A stretch of 64,000 nt of DNA from Nymphaea colorata (lineage: Eukaryota > Streptophyta > Magnoliopsida > Nymphaeales > Nymphaeaceae), in contig NC_045140.1 of assembly GCF_008831285.2 (NCBI RefSeq), positions 2,149,528-2,213,527 on the forward strand. The letters are read 5' to 3'. Made by a program: the position numbers and the translations under genes. Every line of letters starts with the position of its first letter. Position 1 is the first letter of the stretch. This document shows, in pieces, positions 61,619 to 64,000 of this stretch. The notes beneath the pieces are model-generated. The model saw only the letters and a list, made by a program, of their open reading frames with translations. It was not told where the DNA came from and ran no database searches.

Positions 61619-62439
61619 TAAAGGAGACAGGAGGCGGACCACACACCGCCAGTTACAAGAAAAATTTAAGGCATTGTCCAGTGAATAAAATTGTGCCGAC
61701 ACCAACAATTACGATTTTTTGCGACAACCCAAAAACCGTTAATCCTTTTTGGGCTTTCATCGCTATTATTTCCCCGACAACAGGTCCCGTCGACAAACGT
61801 AATAATAGCGACGGAATTAGCCGTTGGCTTTGTCAAGTAGCATTGCTGTATGGTTACATCTGTGACAAATTTTGTCGGTGTATGTGGCAGCAATATTCGA
61901 AATGTATAAGATCTGTTGGAAAAATGAGGGGGGATAAATGCTGAACTCTTCATTTCTGGCAACTTCAACCACCGGCACACCGCTCCAGCGGCACGACACC
62001 TGGAACATCATCCATGTGCAGTTCAAAAAACGAAGTGAGCGTCAAGCTCACCTGGAACAAAGATGGTGAAGAGGAATTACAGTCTACAACAGGTTCTGGA
62101 TGGAAACGGTGAACGTTGAAGATGTTTGATTTAAGGTAGAAAACGGCCTTGAAGGAAACTAGGCATGCTCTTCTATCCTTTTCTGGATAAGCTTCATCCA
62201 ACCTTTGCTATAATTGAAACCAGAAGCACTCTCGAATTGTTATCAACAGCAAGGTGCTCCAAGGTGGTATCCATTATCCAACAGTTGGAGTTCGAAAAAA
62301 GGGTCTTCCTTTCAGAGATAATAGGAGGTGCTTAGCAATCTCTTTCCCGTTGTAGTAATTGTGGCAGTGATTAGCTAAATGCAAACTCCTCTTTTGCATA
62401 CAGTCAAGGCTCGCAAACGCCTCTCACAGTCGCAGAGTG

Positions 62440-63000
62440 TGAAAGTGAACCATTCACTGTTCATCAAGGCCAGCCTCTCTGATGACAATGATGCCATCAG
62501 CTGTGTCATCAACTCCCATGCTTATTGGATTTTGGTGGCTCAGAATATGCAGTCCAAGTATTCGACAAATTCCCCATCTATATTCCTTTGAACACCCTCA
62601 TTTGAAGCACATTTAGTACGCTATGATTTCCAAAAATTGATGGTTTACATTGTTCCATGTTTATTACTTATACACGGTTATCTTATACTGTTTGTTGTGA
62701 TGTAGATTATGTTACTGCTCTGGATTCAGCATGGGTGAAGTAGTTGTAGATGCTAGGATGGTCTCTGACAAGCTGAATAGAAGGGATTCTATAATATGGA
62801 ACGGAATTACATAGAATAAGGGATTAATTGTGATGGGAAAAGTGCGGTCTTCCTCTCTTTCTGCCTTGAGATGTGCAGAAGAATGAAGTACAACGAGAAA
62901 CTGTAAAATGGATCAATGTTTTGAGTGCCTGTAGTCATGGTCTGGTCGACAAAGGATTGAATGTTTTCTCCTTGTTTATTAGAAGCATGAGATCATGACA
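62440..63000 (+). pseudogene. Decayed PLS-type PPR gene relic
   Basis: Pieces of a plant PPR protein appear in shifting frames: HSLFIKASLSDDNDAISCVI, then YAVQVFDKFPIYIPLNTLI with a stop, then VTAL followed by MGEVVVDARMVSDKLNRRD and SIIWNGIT with a stop, then VLSACSHGLVDKGLNVFS. The RDxIxWNxxI and LSACSHxGLVDxGL motifs are typical of PLS/E-class PPR proteins and not of the P-class protein at 22-26 kb. Several frameshifts and stops within about 550 bp make it non-functional. Confidence 0.75.
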
Positions 63001-63100
63001 GCATGAAAACAAGCTCAATTGTTTATGCTCAGAAGATCAGGCACAAAATAATTATAGCAATAGGTCTTGATCATTTTTTATGTTTGGAAGTGAATTCCAG

Positions 63101-63809
63101 TCATGCCTCAAGGAAATTCATGCTAATTTGTTAAGAAAACATTTAGAACGACTCGAAACAAATTCTCCAGATCAGCACTTGGAAGAGCAAGTGGATATCG
63201 AGAATGCAGAGGAGATTGGAACGGGATTTAGAAGGTATTTCTCTGCCAAGAAGCTTTTGTCCCCTTGCTGGCTTGCATGTTTTCTTTGTTGCATGTCAAA
63301 CCAGTTTTTCTCTTATGCAGAACCTCTTGCTTATTCTCCTGAGCTGAGGGGTGATGAGCCGACTAATGAATTGGAAGAAGACATCGGTTCATATTCACCC
63401 GAGTTATTGCATGGTGAAGAAGATGAAGGAATTAATCCTGAACATGATAGGGCTGAACTGGTAATAATATTTCTTTTAAACATCTTCTTGTATCCTGTTG
63501 TCATGTTGCTTGGAAAATATATGGTATACTGCCTCTTTTCAACCCACATTCTCTTTCTCTCCTCCATTCTGACCCTTTGCATGTGACATGAAAATGATGA
63601 TTCTGTAACAGGAAAAAAGGCGTGTGGCTGTACTGCAAGAACATAGGAAGCGACTTCAAGAAGCAGCAGCTGCTGCATGGCCTGCTTTGGCTGATGAAAG
63701 CATGGATTTCACAAATCAAGCAAGGGCGATTGCTCTGAAAGCAATGGGAGGCATGGAAGAGGTTGATGCTGTCTTTGGTTCTGGTGCAGAAGTTAACCTT
63801 GATTCACAG
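63101..63809 (+). CDS. CACTIN C-terminal region, partial (5' part absent, 3' end beyond window)
   Basis: After the acceptor TTCCAG|TCATGC the frame reads CLKEIHANLLRKHLERLE, the conserved middle of plant cactin. A second block (EPLAYSPELRGDEP, IGSYSPELLHGEEDEGINPE) ends AACTG|GTAATA at 63460. The third exon 63612-63809 reads EKRRVAVLQEHRKRLQEA, then ALKAMGGMEEVDAVFGSG and AEVNLDSQ|GTTAGT, just before the family's VYWWHDKYRP block, which should lie past 64000. Cactin is a conserved nuclear spliceosome-associated protein. The obvious junction GAAG|GTATTT (63234) to GCAG|AACC (63321) breaks the frame by one base. CAA|GTGGAT (63190) to CCAG|TTTTTC (63305), or no splice, keeps it. The N-terminal two thirds, normally with long exons, is not visible upstream; instead a PPR relic abuts it. 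It may be a truncated copy or a gene with a very distant 5' part. Confidence 0.7.
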
Positions 63810-64000
63810 GTTAGTCTTGTCTTGCTCTCATTTCATCCTCCTTTGAAATATATTTTCAGTCATTCACGTGGGGAAGGATGAGTTTCAATTAGCTTCCAGC
63901 TGGAATTAGTTTTTTCCTTTCCGTAACAAAAAGGATTCAGTATCTCGAAAGAATGGGAAAGTAGACCTTTGTATTAGGTTTGCAGTCGGATTTCTTTTGC

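Larger units (their letters stand above)
52548..62378. other. Gene-free repeat region, phospholipase to CACTIN fragment
   Basis: About 10 kb without a supported gene. It contains a (TA)n(GA)n run (55840-55885), a (TA)n run (56805-56842), a poly(A) run (58721-58742), several GTGGGCAGCTGCCCAC-family fragments, a TAGGGGCGGAGCC-type repeat near 58277-58572, a well-preserved hAT-like element (60534-60977), a small PIF-type MITE (61386-61618), and GTCG/CGAC-rich sequence at 61690-61830. Short frames match nothing I know. Confidence 0.6.

Noticed and set aside
61690-61830. GTCG/CGAC-rich stretch resembling subterminal DNA of CACTA elements
   Set aside because: No CACTA terminus or transposase could be placed with confidence; kept only as a remark in the intergenic entry.
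1-64000. tRNA or rRNA genes, CRISPR arrays, bacterial-type operons, viral integrations
   Set aside because: No tRNA A/B-box pair, rRNA segment, spaced direct repeats or viral coding sequence was recognised on either strand.

Overview
This is a gene-poor stretch of plant nuclear DNA, almost certainly from a flowering plant. Split genes with plant-type GT..AG introns, chloroplast and mitochondrial targeting peptides, a PSPG-box glycosyltransferase, a large P-class PPR protein, long (TA)n, (CT)n and (GA)n microsatellites, and many small non-autonomous DNA transposons all point the same way. I cannot name the species from sequence alone.

Layout. (1) 2-1012, + strand: 3' half of a CLAVATA2-type LRR receptor-like protein. 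(2) 6694-16495, + strand: a complete seven-exon gene for a chloroplast HAD-family protein matching plant FMN hydrolase (FHY1 type); its large introns hold a gutted copia element and microsatellites. (3) 21976-26150, - strand: an organelle PPR protein of the At3g06920 type. It has a tiny first coding exon, and its second-exon splice acceptor is tandemly duplicated. (4) 26.3-38 kb: a transposon-rich gap with a truncated UGT relic at 30.5 kb. (5) 38407-39807, + strand: an intact intronless UGT74-like glycosyltransferase. (6) 39.8-50.6 kb: repeats, including sequence duplicated from around the UGT relic and a separate 1.1-kb tandem duplication. (7) 50619-51929, - strand: an intronless chloroplast class-I phospholipase A1. 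(8) 52-63 kb: more repeats, a decayed PLS-type PPR relic, then at 63101-63809 three C-terminal blocks of a CACTIN gene whose 5' part is missing here.

The genes do not form a functional cluster. They are unrelated housekeeping or developmental genes separated by repeats. The most informative structure lies in the repeats. A UGT-containing segment was duplicated (30.5-35.65 kb versus 39.55-43.07 kb), and the pair gives empty-site versus filled-site evidence for two insertions of an uncharacterised GAGATAAT-rich element. A second 1.1-kb duplication captured the insertion of a hAT-like TAGGGATGTCAAT element. I see no new defence or metabolic system. The best candidates for something undescribed are the GAGATAAT element, the microsatellite-ended MITE family, the 37.2-kb foldback, and the duplicated in-frame cassette exon of the PPR gene.
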